Part shown: positions 26,012-34,232 of the stretch, piece by piece
Layout: each line of letters opens with the position of its first letter
How positions within the stretch are numbered: the first letter of the stretch is position 1
Assembly: GCA_964511405.1 (NCBI GenBank)
Contig: CAZEFK010000053.1
Coordinates: 1 to 35,758, forward strand
DNA from: CAZEFK01 sp964511405
Lineage (GTDB): Bacteria; Pseudomonadota; Alphaproteobacteria; Elsterales; Elsteraceae
Length of the DNA stretch: 35,758 nucleotides
Direction of reading: 5' to 3'
The notes under the pieces: generated by a model
The model's input: the letters and a program-made list of their open reading frames with translations, nothing else
Databases searched by the model: none
What the model was told of the DNA's origin: nothing
Made by a program: the position numbers and the translations under genes

Positions 26012-26040
26012 TCGACACCTCAGTTCCACCGCTGTATTAT
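26012..26040 (+). promoter_or_regulatory. Sigma70-type promoter candidate for the small membrane protein
   Basis: TCGACA (26012-26017) and TATTAT (26035-26040) each match the consensus hexamer at five of six positions and are exactly 17 bases apart. The predicted start of transcription is about 25 bases before the ATG at 26071. Confidence 0.45.
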
Positions 26041-26058
26041 AGTAGCGACCCACACGCG

Positions 26059-26070
26059 GATCGGCCGATC
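26059..26070. promoter_or_regulatory. 12-bp palindrome touching the start codon
   Basis: GATCGGCCGATC is a perfect palindrome directly before the ATG, in the place of a ribosome binding site; no Shine-Dalgarno sequence is visible. It may be an operator, or a hairpin that limits translation. Confidence 0.35.
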
Positions 26071-26580
26071 ATGAGCAGACTCGTCAAGCATCGACAGTAT
26101 ATGACTGTTCGCCTCGACGGCGGCTCTGTCCAAACACTTGATACTGGCGATAATTATTCTGCCAGGGTCGCAAAGTATATTCCAGGCGAGGCGCTTGCCA
26201 CATTCATGGCTATCGATAAGATTTTACGCCAAGGAATAGACCCTCAGACTATTCCCATTCAGCGTACTGTTGGCGAAATCATCATGATCACCATCATCCT
26301 GTTAGGGAACGCCGTCTATTTGCGCCGGCTCGGGGGCCCAGGCGCATTTTGGCTCACCTGTGGCATCCAGTCGTTGGCCTTTCTGATTTGGGTATATACC
26401 CTACCCGGCTTGGCGCTGCAGAGCCTCTATGACAGCGTCACGGCCGGAGCGATCGCCGTCACCTTCACCTTCCTCGCCGGCACCATCGGCGCCACCTCGT
26501 CCGGCCAACCGACAATCAGCGCCACCGCGCCGACCGGGCAGACGCTTCCGACGCCGATCAATCTGCCACCTCGCAGGTAG
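26071..26580 (+). CDS. Small membrane protein of unknown function
   Basis: A 169-residue protein. A polar N-terminal part carries the recognisable-looking stretch ARVAKYIPGEALATFMAIDK (about 32-51). Three hydrophobic segments follow (about 68-84, 92-113 and 118-140), and the C-terminus is a Thr/Pro-rich tail. The K-x-I-P-x-E element recurs in uncharacterised bacterial membrane proteins as I remember them, but no function is known to me. Codon use is less GC-biased than in neighbouring housekeeping genes, which suggests recent acquisition. It converges on the minus-strand trio at 26662-29529 and may belong to the same accessory block. The start was chosen from the promoter position and coding character; the weak ribosome site leaves some doubt. 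Confidence 0.65.
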   Translation: MSRLVKHRQYMTVRLDGGSVQTLDTGDNYSARVAKYIPGEALATFMAIDKILRQGIDPQTIPIQRTVGEIIMITIILLGNAVYLRRLGGPGAFWLTCGIQSLAFLIWVYTLPGLALQSLYDSVTAGAIAVTFTFLAGTIGATSSGQPTISATAPTGQTLPTPINLPPRR

Positions 26581-26661
26581 AGTGAGCCGCCGACTCGCGC
26601 TTCGGCGGGACAACAAGGGCGCCCCAACCTCCCTCGATCTGTCTCTACGCGGCGCGCGATC

Positions 26662-27429
26662 TTAGCGCTCCATGAGCGACACGGGATGCGGCTTCAGTTC
26701 CCTCAGCCGCCGGAGCGCCTCGTCCAGGAATGACGGATCCTCGGCAGAAGTCGGGCCCATCTCCCGACCATAGTGCACGGGAATGAAATGGTTCGCGCCG
26801 GTCGTTCCACGCATCCACACCGCGGTCGCGACATTGGCAATCTCCAATATCCGCAGCTCATACAGCTCCGGCAGAGAAGCGAACATCTCGACGGCGAATC
26901 GACAGGTTTCGTACATTTGCTCGGCGTACGTACCTTCCGTCATCTTATGGAAGGCACCCTCTGCGGCATCCGCAAATGCCCAGGTCCCGCCAACATTGAT
27001 GAAGTACCGATAGAAACTCAGCTTGCACTGATCCAGGGCGGTCTCTGCCGTGAGCGTCGCATCCGCCGGCGCCTTCAAGACAAACACCGGGATCGGCGCC
27101 TGAAGCGCGTTCGGCGCCACGGCACCGCCGCTGGGCCCGTCCAAGGTCGCCTCCAGAATGGCCTGATGGCGGCCGCGCAACGCAAAGTCAGCACTCGGGA
27201 GGCCTGCCGAGACGATCTTGTCCTCGGCGGGCACGGCCCGCCTGGCCGCCGCGACGGCGCCGCCCGATCTGGCAAGCCGATCCCGCATCCGCGGCACCAC
27301 GGCACTTAGATGCGTGCTCACCTGTTCCGCCGGCCCGATCGGTATCCGCGGGGCAGCTATCGGCATTCCAGCTTCCTCCAGCATGGCGTATAGGAACGCT
27401 GCAAGATTATGCGCTTCCCGGCACCTCAT
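26662..27429 (-). CDS. Unrecognised protein, third gene of the papain-like peptidase operon
   Basis: A 255-residue protein without a signal peptide or membrane segments. The C-terminal half is richest in aromatic and conserved-looking residues (KLSFYRYFINVGGTWAFADA, then TYAEQMYETCRFAVEMFASL) and looks like a folded, mostly helical domain. No motif was recognised. The ATG at 27429, with GGGCGGGGG upstream, lies inside the end of the peptidase gene (23-base overlap), which implies coupled translation and perhaps a complex with the peptidase. A longer frame to 27525 only reads through the peptidase gene. It could be a partner, substrate or inhibitor of the peptidase; nothing in the sequence decides. 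Confidence 0.65.
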   Translation of the reverse strand: MRCREAHNLAAFLYAMLEEAGMPIAAPRIPIGPAEQVSTHLSAVVPRMRDRLARSGGAVAAARRAVPAEDKIVSAGLPSADFALRGRHQAILEATLDGPSGGAVAPNALQAPIPVFVLKAPADATLTAETALDQCKLSFYRYFINVGGTWAFADAAEGAFHKMTEGTYAEQMYETCRFAVEMFASLPELYELRILEIANVATAVWMRGTTGANHFIPVHYGREMGPTSAEDPSFLDEALRRLRELKPHPVSLMER

Positions 27430-27937
27430 GCACACCCCCGCCCAGCGGCGGCATGCTCGACGTGGTTCGGTAGGTACGGGTCCACATCCCCTCCAGTGAA
27501 GAGTAGTTGGTGCGGAAAACATCATAGGTCAGGGTGCTGATGCCTGAGCTTGGATCCATGATCTCCACGTATTCGACCCCGCCATTTGAAAACGCGCCAA
27601 ATATCACCACAAAGTGATTCTGGCCCGGCAGCAGCGTCCAGCTTTGCATAGCACACAACGGATTCTGACCGACTTCTGCGGTGACGCTGGCGAAGGTTGC
27701 CGGACTGTCGAACTCGTCAAGATAGTGACCGACCGCCCGCAACCCTCTGTCGAGTGGCTGCGGCAAATCGCACGGCCCGCCATGGGTTGGTGGATCGCAC
27801 TGCCGGCCGCACACCGTCGTCGCAACGCCGGCCTGGGTCGCCGGGCTGCCGTCATCATAGCTTTTCGCCACGGCGACGCTCACCGCCGCCCAGCACCAAT
27901 TGTCGAGCTGTTGCAGCTCCTCGGGCACGGATGCCAT
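27407..27937 (-). CDS. Papain-like cysteine peptidase (C39/AvrRpt2-like fold)
   Basis: A 176-residue protein with an ordered papain-type triad: Cys15 in QQLDNWCWAAVS, with Gln9 or Gln10 just before it for the oxyanion hole, His108 in GQNHFVVIFG, and Asp128 in EIMDPS. The short form, the WCWAA motif and the absence of a propeptide fit the papain-like C39_2/AvrRpt2-type peptidases, known from bacterial effectors and bacteriocin processing. There is no signal peptide, so it acts in the cytoplasm or is exported by a dedicated system. It sits 20 bases after a lipoprotein gene and overlaps the next gene, forming a three-gene operon. The target is unknown. Confidence 0.82.
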   Translation of the reverse strand: MASVPEELQQLDNWCWAAVSVAVAKSYDDGSPATQAGVATTVCGRQCDPPTHGGPCDLPQPLDRGLRAVGHYLDEFDSPATFASVTAEVGQNPLCAMQSWTLLPGQNHFVVIFGAFSNGGVEYVEIMDPSSGISTLTYDVFRTNYSSLEGMWTRTYRTTSSMPPLGGGVHEVPGSA

Positions 27938-27957
27938 CTCGTCACATTCCCCTGCCG

Positions 27958-29529
27958 CTATTGCGCCGAGGCCGCCGCGCCGCCATTGCCGGCGCGCGCC
28001 TGATCCAGGGCCTTGGCCGCCTCCAGATTGGCTTTCGTGGCGTTCTTCAGCGCCGTATCGGCCTCGATCACGGCGGTCTGCTCCTGCGTGATGTCGGCGA
28101 ACGATCCGATATACGCCGTCCGCGCTTTCTCACGGTCAACCTTGGCATTCAGCAGGTCGGTCTCCCGCTTCACCCGGGCCACGGCGGCGTCGCGCACCGT
28201 CTGCACTGCAGGCCCGACCTGGGCCGCGGCGTTGGCCAAGGCAGACGTCAGGTTCGCGCCGGCGCTTTCTGGGTGCCCATAGCCGGCGCTGGCCAGAGCC
28301 CCATCCTCGCTAAACGTCGCGGACAAGGTGGTGCCGTCGAACGGACCGGATTCCAGCGTCAATCGATAAGGGAGACCCAGCTGCGGCAACGTCCGCTCAT
28401 CCAGCTTCTGGTCCACGCACGAACTCAGCGACTGGCAATACTGGGCCATCAGGCGCCCAGGCACGCCGTTGCGCACGACGATCCCGCCGCCCCGCTCGTC
28501 ATCCTTGAGCCTGGCCAACAAGGTCCGCACGTTATCGGGATACCGGCCCACATTGGGATCGGTCGACGCGGCGGCGGTCATGCTCCGCAGGAACAGCTTG
28601 ACTGTCGGCAGGTCCATCGACGCAGCTTTATCGAACCAGCGCCGGACGGCGTCGGGCGCGGTGTATACGGCCGATTCCCACTCCGTGCCATTGGGCGGCC
28701 ATAGTACCGTCGACGTCGCCGTCACCGCAGCCCCAGCGTCCGAATATTCCAAGGTCGCCTGGTCAAGAGCCAGCTGATCAGCTCCGACCTGCCTCATCGC
28801 CGCATAGATCTCGGTCACCTGATGCTCGGACAGCTTGCTGCGCGCCGACGACAGTGTCGCCAGCGATGACGTAATGCTTGTCAGCTCCACAGTCGACCGG
28901 TGCAGCCTCTTGGTCGCTGCGTCCAACGCGATCTCTTTTTCCTTCACCTTGTCTAAGGCGGCGACACTACCAGCAGTGCACGTGATGCGTGGCGGCGGCT
29001 GCTGCTGGGAACTCTTGCCGCCGCCCGCGGCAGCAGCGGCAACCTTGGCCAAGGCCGTCACGGTATTGACGATCATCGGTCCGGTCTCGTCCTTCACAGT
29101 GCCGTTTATGCTCTTCAGCGTCTGCCGGCCATCCCAATACTCGACCTTCAGGTCCACCGTCTTGGTGAAGCCGGACGGACTGTCGTACTTGATCATGAAC
29201 TGCGCGGCCGGATCGTCGGCATTGGTCGCCGTCACCGACGCGCTCACGTCGACCGCCGCGTTTCCGCCGTCGCACGAGGAGAGCTTGTAAACAAACGTGG
29301 CCTCATATCTGACGAAGCCGAGCGAGTACGGCCAAGCGGCAATCGGTTTGTAGTTGTCGTAATTATTCGTGTGGGTTTTTGGGTCCGCAGCCGCTTCCGG
29401 CAGCCGGCTGACCTCCAATGACGAACAGCTGCACAGAAGCAGTCCGGTAAGAACCCCAAAGGCCACCCGCGACGCAAGCTGCTTTGACACGCAATCAACC
29501 GTCGATCCCGTGAGCATTATTTCTACCAT
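27958..29529 (-). CDS. Large lipoprotein with coiled-coil segments, function unknown
   Basis: A 523-residue protein with a lipoprotein-type signal: a hydrophobic stretch FGVLTGLLLCSCSS in which Cys35 (after Leu-Cys-Ser) best fits the lipobox and Cys33 is an alternative. A beta-rich part (about 60-160) with YWDGRQTLKSINGTVKDE comes next, then a long heptad-like helix (about 190-265). A middle domain with a Cys pair (QYCQSLSSCVDQ, near 365-376) follows, and a second, very long charged helix near the C-terminus (about 445-515) is rich in Ala, Lys and Glu. It is probably anchored in the outer membrane facing the periplasm. I do not recognise the family. It leads an operon with the papain-like peptidase. 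ATG at 29529 or 29517 may be used. Confidence 0.75.
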   Translation of the reverse strand: MVEIMLTGSTVDCVSKQLASRVAFGVLTGLLLCSCSSLEVSRLPEAAADPKTHTNNYDNYKPIAAWPYSLGFVRYEATFVYKLSSCDGGNAAVDVSASVTATNADDPAAQFMIKYDSPSGFTKTVDLKVEYWDGRQTLKSINGTVKDETGPMIVNTVTALAKVAAAAAGGGKSSQQQPPPRITCTAGSVAALDKVKEKEIALDAATKRLHRSTVELTSITSSLATLSSARSKLSEHQVTEIYAAMRQVGADQLALDQATLEYSDAGAAVTATSTVLWPPNGTEWESAVYTAPDAVRRWFDKAASMDLPTVKLFLRSMTAAASTDPNVGRYPDNVRTLLARLKDDERGGGIVVRNGVPGRLMAQYCQSLSSCVDQKLDERTLPQLGLPYRLTLESGPFDGTTLSATFSEDGALASAGYGHPESAGANLTSALANAAAQVGPAVQTVRDAAVARVKRETDLLNAKVDREKARTAYIGSFADITQEQTAVIEADTALKNATKANLEAAKALDQARAGNGGAAASAQ

Positions 29530-29636
29530 TGCGCTGATCCCTCAGAACAAAGCCACAAGCCGGGCGATATAGGTCTGTCCGCACATCGCATCGATAGATA
29601 TCATAAAATTAATTAGATCAAAACATCGATTTTACG

Positions 29637-29657
29637 CCTGATGAGAAGCTCATCAGG
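29637..29657. promoter_or_regulatory. Perfect hairpin upstream of the lipoprotein operon
   Basis: CCTGATGAG-AAG-CTCATCAGG, a perfect 9-bp inverted repeat with a 3-base loop, lies beside an AT-rich stretch (29580-29636) that should hold the lipoprotein promoter. There is no run of T on either side, so an operator is as likely as a terminator. Confidence 0.45.
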
Positions 29658-29738
29658 GCCTTCGCCGGCGGCAGCATCAACCGGCAGCAGCGCCGACCGG
29701 TATGGCCTGCCGACATTATCGACATCGGCGCATAATGC

Positions 29739-29960
29739 GCGCCGTCATGGTCGTGACGCTGATGTTCGATACAATCTGGCAGGGCTCCATCCATTTTGCG
29801 GATTGTCGTCCGGCTGGAGCTGTCGGCGCGGACGCCAGTGCGCAAGGTGTCGACGCTGTCGCCGAGGCGGCTCTCGGTCGGTTGGCCGGGCTCGACCTGG
29901 TTGCCGGAGACATTGGTCGAGCGCTCGGTGCGGGTCACGCTGCGGGTGCCGGGACACCGG
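29739..29960 (-). pseudogene. Decayed copy of the small secreted-protein gene at 25271-25588
   Basis: On the minus strand the translation PGTRSVTRTERSTNVSGNQV parallels PGTSSTTHTERSTDIYGNQV of the intact gene, and similarity continues through SVDTLRTGVRADSSSRTTIRK. The DNA can be aligned along most of the region. The signal-peptide part is gone, replaced by unrelated sequence. A one-base loss near 29793-29800 shifts the frame before the C-terminal Thr/Arg tail. It is therefore not expressed as a secreted protein. Both copies lie on the same strand, on either side of the peptidase block. Confidence 0.8.
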
Positions 29961-30027
29961 ATACTCCAGCGCCCCCGCGATGATGCCGCGCTCGATCAGC
30001 GCCAATGGTGCGATCGGACGTTCCGGG

Positions 30028-31947
30028 TCAGATCTCCAGCCGGAAGCCGACCTCCATCACCTGGGCCGGCGGCAGCTGGAAATAGTCGGCGGCGCGCAGG
30101 CTCATGCCGTGCATGACGTTGAACAGGAGCCACAGCAGCCCGGGCAGGCGTGGCGGCGCCTTGCGGCGCACCAGCGCTTCATGGGCGATGTAATAATGCA
30201 GGTCGTCGCGGCAGAACCCGTAGCCGAGCTTGGCGCAAGTGCGGAGCGCGGTCGGGATGTCGGGGCGCTGCATGAAGCCGATCTTCACGATCACCCGATG
30301 GAAGCCGTGCCCGAGGTCGAGCACGGTCAGCCGCTCCCCCGCCGGCACCCGCGGACGCCGGGTCGGCTCGACGGTCAGCAGCACGACATGCTCGTGCAGC
30401 ACCCGGTTGTGACGCACGTGATGGACCAGCATGGGCGAGGCGTGGTCCGCCAGCCGCGTCACGAAGACGCCGCAGCCGGGCAGCCGGGCGACCAACATGG
30501 TGTCGATCTTGGCCAGGAACGCCTCGAAACTCACGCCGCCCTGCTCCAGCCGATCGCGGACGGCGACGATGCCGACCCGCCAGGCGATCATGCACAGCCC
30601 CGCGACCGCGCCGATCGCCAACGGCAGCCAGCCGCCTTCCAGGAACTTGACCAGGTTGGCCGAGAAGAATGCCGCGTCGATCACGCCGAACCCGGCCACG
30701 ATCGCAACAGTCAGCGGCAAGGGCCAGCGCCAGCGGTCGCGGGCCACGCGGAACAGCAGCAGCGTGGTCGCGAGCATGGTGCCGGCCACGGCGATACCGT
30801 AGGCGCTGGCCAGGGCATCGGAGCTGCGGAAGGCCAGGACGACCGCGATGGTCGCCACCATCAACAGCCAATTGATCATTGGCACATAGATCTGTCCGTA
30901 GGACCGGCCGGAGGTCGGCCGCACGGTCATGCGCGGCATCAGCCGCTCGGCGATCGCCTGCCGCGTCAGCGAAAACGCGCCCGAGATCAGCGCCTGGCTG
31001 GCGATCACCGTGGCGGCCGCGGCCAGCACGATCACGGGCACCAGCAGGGCCTGCGGCACCAGCTTGTAGAACGGGTTGTCGGCCGCCGCGGGCGTCGCCA
31101 GCAGCAGCCCGCCCTGACCCAGGTAGTTGAGGATCAGCGCCGGATAGACCACGGCGAACCAGGCGATGCGGATCGGCCGCGCGCCGAAATGGCCCATGTC
31201 GGCGTAGAGCGCCTCGGCCCCGGTCAGCGCCAGGAAGATCAGGCCGAACACCACGACGGCCAGGCCCGGCTGCTGCGCCATTAAGGCGGCCCCCGCCAGC
31301 GGGCTGAGCGCCGCCAGGATCTGCGGGGCCGCGACCAGGCCGCGCAGGCCCAGCAGCGCGATGCCGGCGAACCAGACCAGCATGATCGGCCCGAACCAGC
31401 GGCCGAGGCTGCCGGTGCCCCGGCTCTGCACCGCGAACAGCCCGACCAGGATGACCAGGGTGATCGGCACCACCCAGGGCGCCAGCGCCGGCGCCTCGAC
31501 CTTGAGCCCCTCCACCGCCGACAGCACCGAGATCGCCGGCGTGATCGTGCCGTCGCCATAGAGCAGGGCGGCCCCGGCGACGCCCACCAGGACCAGCAGC
31601 GGCAAGCCGCGGCGCACGCTCCCGTCGCCGCCGGCCAGCGCCAACAGGGCCAGGATGCCGCCCTCGCCATCGTTGTCGGCGCGCATCACGATCGTGACGT
31701 ACTTGATCGACACGACCAGCGTCAGCGCCCAGATCACCAGGCTGACGACGCCGGTCACCTGATCGGCTGTCGGCGGCGCGCCGAGCGCGGCGATGGCGGC
31801 CTGCAGGGCATAGAGGGGCGACGTGCCGATGTCGCCGAACACCACCCCGAGCGCGCCCAGCGTCGCCGTAGCGACCGCGCCCTCGTATCGCCGCTCGTCG
31901 TCCTGGTCACCGGCGGTCGCCAGGACCTGGCTCTGCACGCTCGCCAT
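30028..31947 (-). CDS. kup: Low-affinity potassium transporter Kup
   Basis: A 639-residue K+ uptake protein of the KUP/HAK family, which takes up potassium with protons across the inner membrane. The N-terminal hallmark GDIGTSPLY is at 38-46. About 12 membrane helices follow (to about residue 455), then a cytoplasmic C-terminal domain. Other family stretches include YGDGTITPAISVLSAVEGL and FLALTGAEALYADMGHFG. Length matches E. coli Kup (622). GGAGAA precedes the ATG. It is a single gene: upstream lies a vapC relic and downstream the decayed secreted-protein copy. No K+-responsive element was recognised. Confidence 0.95.
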   Translation of the reverse strand: MASVQSQVLATAGDQDDERRYEGAVATATLGALGVVFGDIGTSPLYALQAAIAALGAPPTADQVTGVVSLVIWALTLVVSIKYVTIVMRADNDGEGGILALLALAGGDGSVRRGLPLLVLVGVAGAALLYGDGTITPAISVLSAVEGLKVEAPALAPWVVPITLVILVGLFAVQSRGTGSLGRWFGPIMLVWFAGIALLGLRGLVAAPQILAALSPLAGAALMAQQPGLAVVVFGLIFLALTGAEALYADMGHFGARPIRIAWFAVVYPALILNYLGQGGLLLATPAAADNPFYKLVPQALLVPVIVLAAAATVIASQALISGAFSLTRQAIAERLMPRMTVRPTSGRSYGQIYVPMINWLLMVATIAVVLAFRSSDALASAYGIAVAGTMLATTLLLFRVARDRWRWPLPLTVAIVAGFGVIDAAFFSANLVKFLEGGWLPLAIGAVAGLCMIAWRVGIVAVRDRLEQGGVSFEAFLAKIDTMLVARLPGCGVFVTRLADHASPMLVHHVRHNRVLHEHVVLLTVEPTRRPRVPAGERLTVLDLGHGFHRVIVKIGFMQRPDIPTALRTCAKLGYGFCRDDLHYYIAHEALVRRKAPPRLPGLLWLLFNVMHGMSLRAADYFQLPPAQVMEVGFRLEI

Positions 31948-31997
31948 CTCGTTCTCCGGCCGGGTTCCGTCGATCTCGACCGAGACATATCATGGAT

Positions 31998-32260
31998 TTA
32001 TGGCCGACTCGCGTGAGGGCTCGCCCCGCGAATGGGATTGACGGTCTCGATGCCGGCGAAATCGCGTTCGTTGTCTGTGACGACAATCGTTGGTGACGGC
32101 GATCGCCGCAATGATCGTGTCGCCTGTCATCGAACGCCGGTGCCCGTGAGACCCGTTGAACCACGCATCGAGCTGTTCATGGCGCTTGGACTCCGACGGG
32201 ACCGGCTTTCTAAAATTTCTGATGATGTTGACGTCGATCAGGTCAAGGAGCCGGCAACGC
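31998..32260 (-). pseudogene. Frameshifted, shortened vapC (PIN-domain toxin) relic
   Basis: The minus strand reads LLDLIDVNIIRNFRKPVPSE, a good match to the start of VapC toxins (LIDTNVISELRKP). Then comes a piece with GDTIIAAIAVT, like the ..DALIAATA segment and, after a frameshift near 32085-32095, TIVVTDNERDFAGIETVNP, the usual VapC C-terminus. The central part is mostly missing, so the RNase is dead. The bases just upstream (about 32300-32345) could encode a last fragment of the antitoxin (ELVRISRRDRA then stop), but that is weak. The rest of the 545-base gap between kup and the kinase gene shows no gene; about 32300-32400 is AT-rich. Confidence 0.75.
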
Positions 32261-32492
32261 TCCCAGAATACGAAGCCCCTCGGATGTTCGGCCATCAACT
32301 ACGTCGCTACGCCCGGTCTCTCCGTGAAATTCTTACCAGTTCGATAATATTAGATTTATCACGGGCCTCTTATTTGGAAGATCCGATCATTGACCGATGA
32401 ATGTCCCGGCATGGTTCGGGTATACCTTCGTATATGTGCCGATCACCCCGGCCTGGTGCGAGGCTGCGCGTGACGCCGGCAAAGGAGCGGAG

Positions 32493-33557
32493 ATGAAGCG
32501 GACGCGGGCGGCATCCCAGGCAAACACGCTCCTGCTGTGGAGCGCGATGGCGGTCCTGGCGCTGGCGATCTTCGCTGCCGATACCGCGACCGATCGCGAG
32601 ATCGCGTTCTCCGTCCTCTATGTCGTCGTCGTCCTCCTGTCGGTCTGGAGCGGACGGCCGGGCGTCGTGGCGGCGGTGGGGGCCGGCTGCGCGGTCCTGA
32701 TGGTGGCGAGCTTCGTGCTGAGCCCGACCGGCTCGCTGCGCGTCGGCCTGATCAATTGCGTGCTCAGCCTGATTGCATCAGGCGCGACCACCTATCTGGC
32801 GATCAAGATCGAGGCTGCCGATCGGGCTGTGCTCCAGGCCCAGGCCGACCTGGCCCATATGTCCCGGGTGAGCACCATGGGCGAGCTCACATCGTCGATC
32901 GCGCACGAGGTCAGCCAGCCGCTGGCGGCCATCGTCTCGAACGGCAACGCCGCGATCCGCTGGCTCGCGGCGACGCCGCCCAACGAAGCCGAGGTTCGCG
33001 CCGCCCTCGACCGGATCGTCGAGGCCGCCGATCGGGCCGGCGCGGTGGTCAACCGCGTGCGCGGCCTCGCCAAGCGGGCGCCGCCCTCGCGGCAACCGGT
33101 CGACATCGCGGCGATGATCTATGAAACGCTGGCGGTGGCCCGCGGCGAGATCCGCGGCAGCCAGATCCAGCTGCGCACCGAGGTGGCGAGCACCCTGCCC
33201 GCCGTGATCGGCGACCGCATCCAGCTGCAGCAGGTCGTCTTGAACCTGGTGATCAATGCGATCGAGGCGATGGCCGGCACCGACGCCGCGCACCGGGACC
33301 TGCTGGTCAGCGCGGCGACCGACGGCCCCACCGTGACCGTCGCGGTGCGCGATTCCGGCCAGGGCCTGCCGGCGGCGCCGACCGATCAGATCTTCGAGGC
33401 CTTCTGCACCACCAAGCCGGACGGGCTGGGCGTCGGGCTGGCGATCAGCAAGTCGATCATCGAAGCCCATGGCGGCAGCATCTACGCCGCCCGCAACTAT
33501 CCGCGCGGCGCCGTGTTCGGGTTCACCCTGCCCGCCGCGGCGCCCGCGCAGCGCTGA
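32493..33557 (+). CDS. Membrane sensor histidine kinase
   Basis: A 354-residue kinase. Four membrane helices (about 12-30, 38-54, 56-77 and 84-105) form the sensor part. A short coiled linker follows, then the HisKA domain with phospho-acceptor His138 in SSIAHEVSQPLAAIVSNG. The ATPase domain has an N box (VVLNLVINAIEAM), G1 (DSGQGLP) and G2 (GLGVGLAISKS). The kinase core is of the type paired with FixJ/TodT regulators, but there is no PAS domain, so it is not an oxygen sensor like FixL. ATG at 32493 with AAGGAG upstream was preferred to an in-frame ATG at 32397. The response regulator gene follows after 4 bases. The stimulus may be membrane-borne. Confidence 0.9.
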   Translation: MKRTRAASQANTLLLWSAMAVLALAIFAADTATDREIAFSVLYVVVVLLSVWSGRPGVVAAVGAGCAVLMVASFVLSPTGSLRVGLINCVLSLIASGATTYLAIKIEAADRAVLQAQADLAHMSRVSTMGELTSSIAHEVSQPLAAIVSNGNAAIRWLAATPPNEAEVRAALDRIVEAADRAGAVVNRVRGLAKRAPPSRQPVDIAAMIYETLAVARGEIRGSQIQLRTEVASTLPAVIGDRIQLQQVVLNLVINAIEAMAGTDAAHRDLLVSAATDGPTVTVAVRDSGQGLPAAPTDQIFEAFCTTKPDGLGVGLAISKSIIEAHGGSIYAARNYPRGAVFGFTLPAAAPAQR

Positions 33558-33561
33558 CGCC

Positions 33562-34191
33562 ATGCCCGAGGCAGCCGCCACGGTCTATGTGGTCGACGAC
33601 GATCCCCAGGTCCGCGACGGCCTCGACAGCCTGCTGCGCTCGGTCGGCTACCAGGTCCGCAGCTTCGCGTCGGCCACGGCGTTCGCCGCCCATGCGCGCG
33701 CGGACGGTCCGGGCTGCCTGGTGCTCGACGTCCGCATGCCGGGTCCAAGCGGACTCGACTTCCAGGCGCAGCTGGCCGGCGCCGGCGACACCATCCCGAT
33801 CGTCTTCCTGACCGGCCATGGCGACGTGCCCATGTCGGTCCGCGCCATGAAGGCGGGCGCGGTGGAGTTCCTGCTGAAGCCGTTCCGCGAGCAGGACCTG
33901 CTCGACGCGATCCGCGCCGGGATCGATCGCGACCGGGCCGACCGCAACAGTCGCGCCGCCATGGCCGACCTGCAGCGCCGCCTGGCGACGCTGACGGCCC
34001 GCGAGCGGCAGGTCATGGCCTTGGTGGTCACGGGGCGCCTGAACAAGCAGATCGCCGCCGACCTTGGCCTTAGCGAGATCACCGTCAAGGTCAATCGCGC
34101 CCAAGCGATGCGCAAAATGAAGGCCGGCACGCTCGCCGACCTGGTCCGGATCGCCGACAAGCTCGGCGTCGCGCCCGTGGCACGCGACTAG
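33562..34191 (+). CDS. FixJ/TtrR-family response regulator
   Basis: A 209-residue DNA-binding regulator. The receiver domain (about 7-120) has the acidic pocket DDD (12-14), phospho-acceptor Asp56 (VLDVRMPG), Thr84 (FLTGHGD) and Lys106 (LLKPF). A short linker leads to a LuxR-type helix-turn-helix (about 143-205) with LTARERQVMALVVTGRLNKQIAADLG and SEITVKVNRAQAMRKM. It is the partner of the kinase encoded just upstream. The porin gene begins 41 bases downstream on the same strand and is a natural target or operon member. Confidence 0.93.
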   Translation: MPEAAATVYVVDDDPQVRDGLDSLLRSVGYQVRSFASATAFAAHARADGPGCLVLDVRMPGPSGLDFQAQLAGAGDTIPIVFLTGHGDVPMSVRAMKAGAVEFLLKPFREQDLLDAIRAGIDRDRADRNSRAAMADLQRRLATLTARERQVMALVVTGRLNKQIAADLGLSEITVKVNRAQAMRKMKAGTLADLVRIADKLGVAPVARD

Positions 34192-34232
34192 CATCCGGCC
34201 TTCACACCAAGACACGCCAGGAGATTTGCCTC

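Larger units (their letters stand above)
25589..26070. other. Gene-poor gap with relic-like sequence
   Basis: About 480 bases, less GC-rich than the surroundings. A plus-strand frame ends at TAA 25802-25804 with MNFAMGMAIDDMHKALFGVD and four more residues. It is followed at once by a hairpin, as if it were the 3' end of a lost gene, but I do not recognise it. The 11-base sequence GCACACATCCC occurs at 25676-25686 and 25806-25816, flanking exactly this relic. The right end holds a promoter candidate and palindrome for the membrane-protein gene. No other gene was found. Confidence 0.4.

Noticed and set aside
26071..29529. Proven anti-phage defence island
   Set aside because: The peptidase and membrane protein are suggestive, but no known defence gene, integrase or conserved defence signature was seen.
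29641..31284. 547-codon plus-strand frame antisense to kup
   Set aside because: Gln/Arg/His-rich shadow of the well-supported kup gene.
32493..33557. Oxygen sensor FixL
   Set aside because: The kinase core is FixL-like, but there is no haem-binding PAS domain; the sensor part is four membrane helices.
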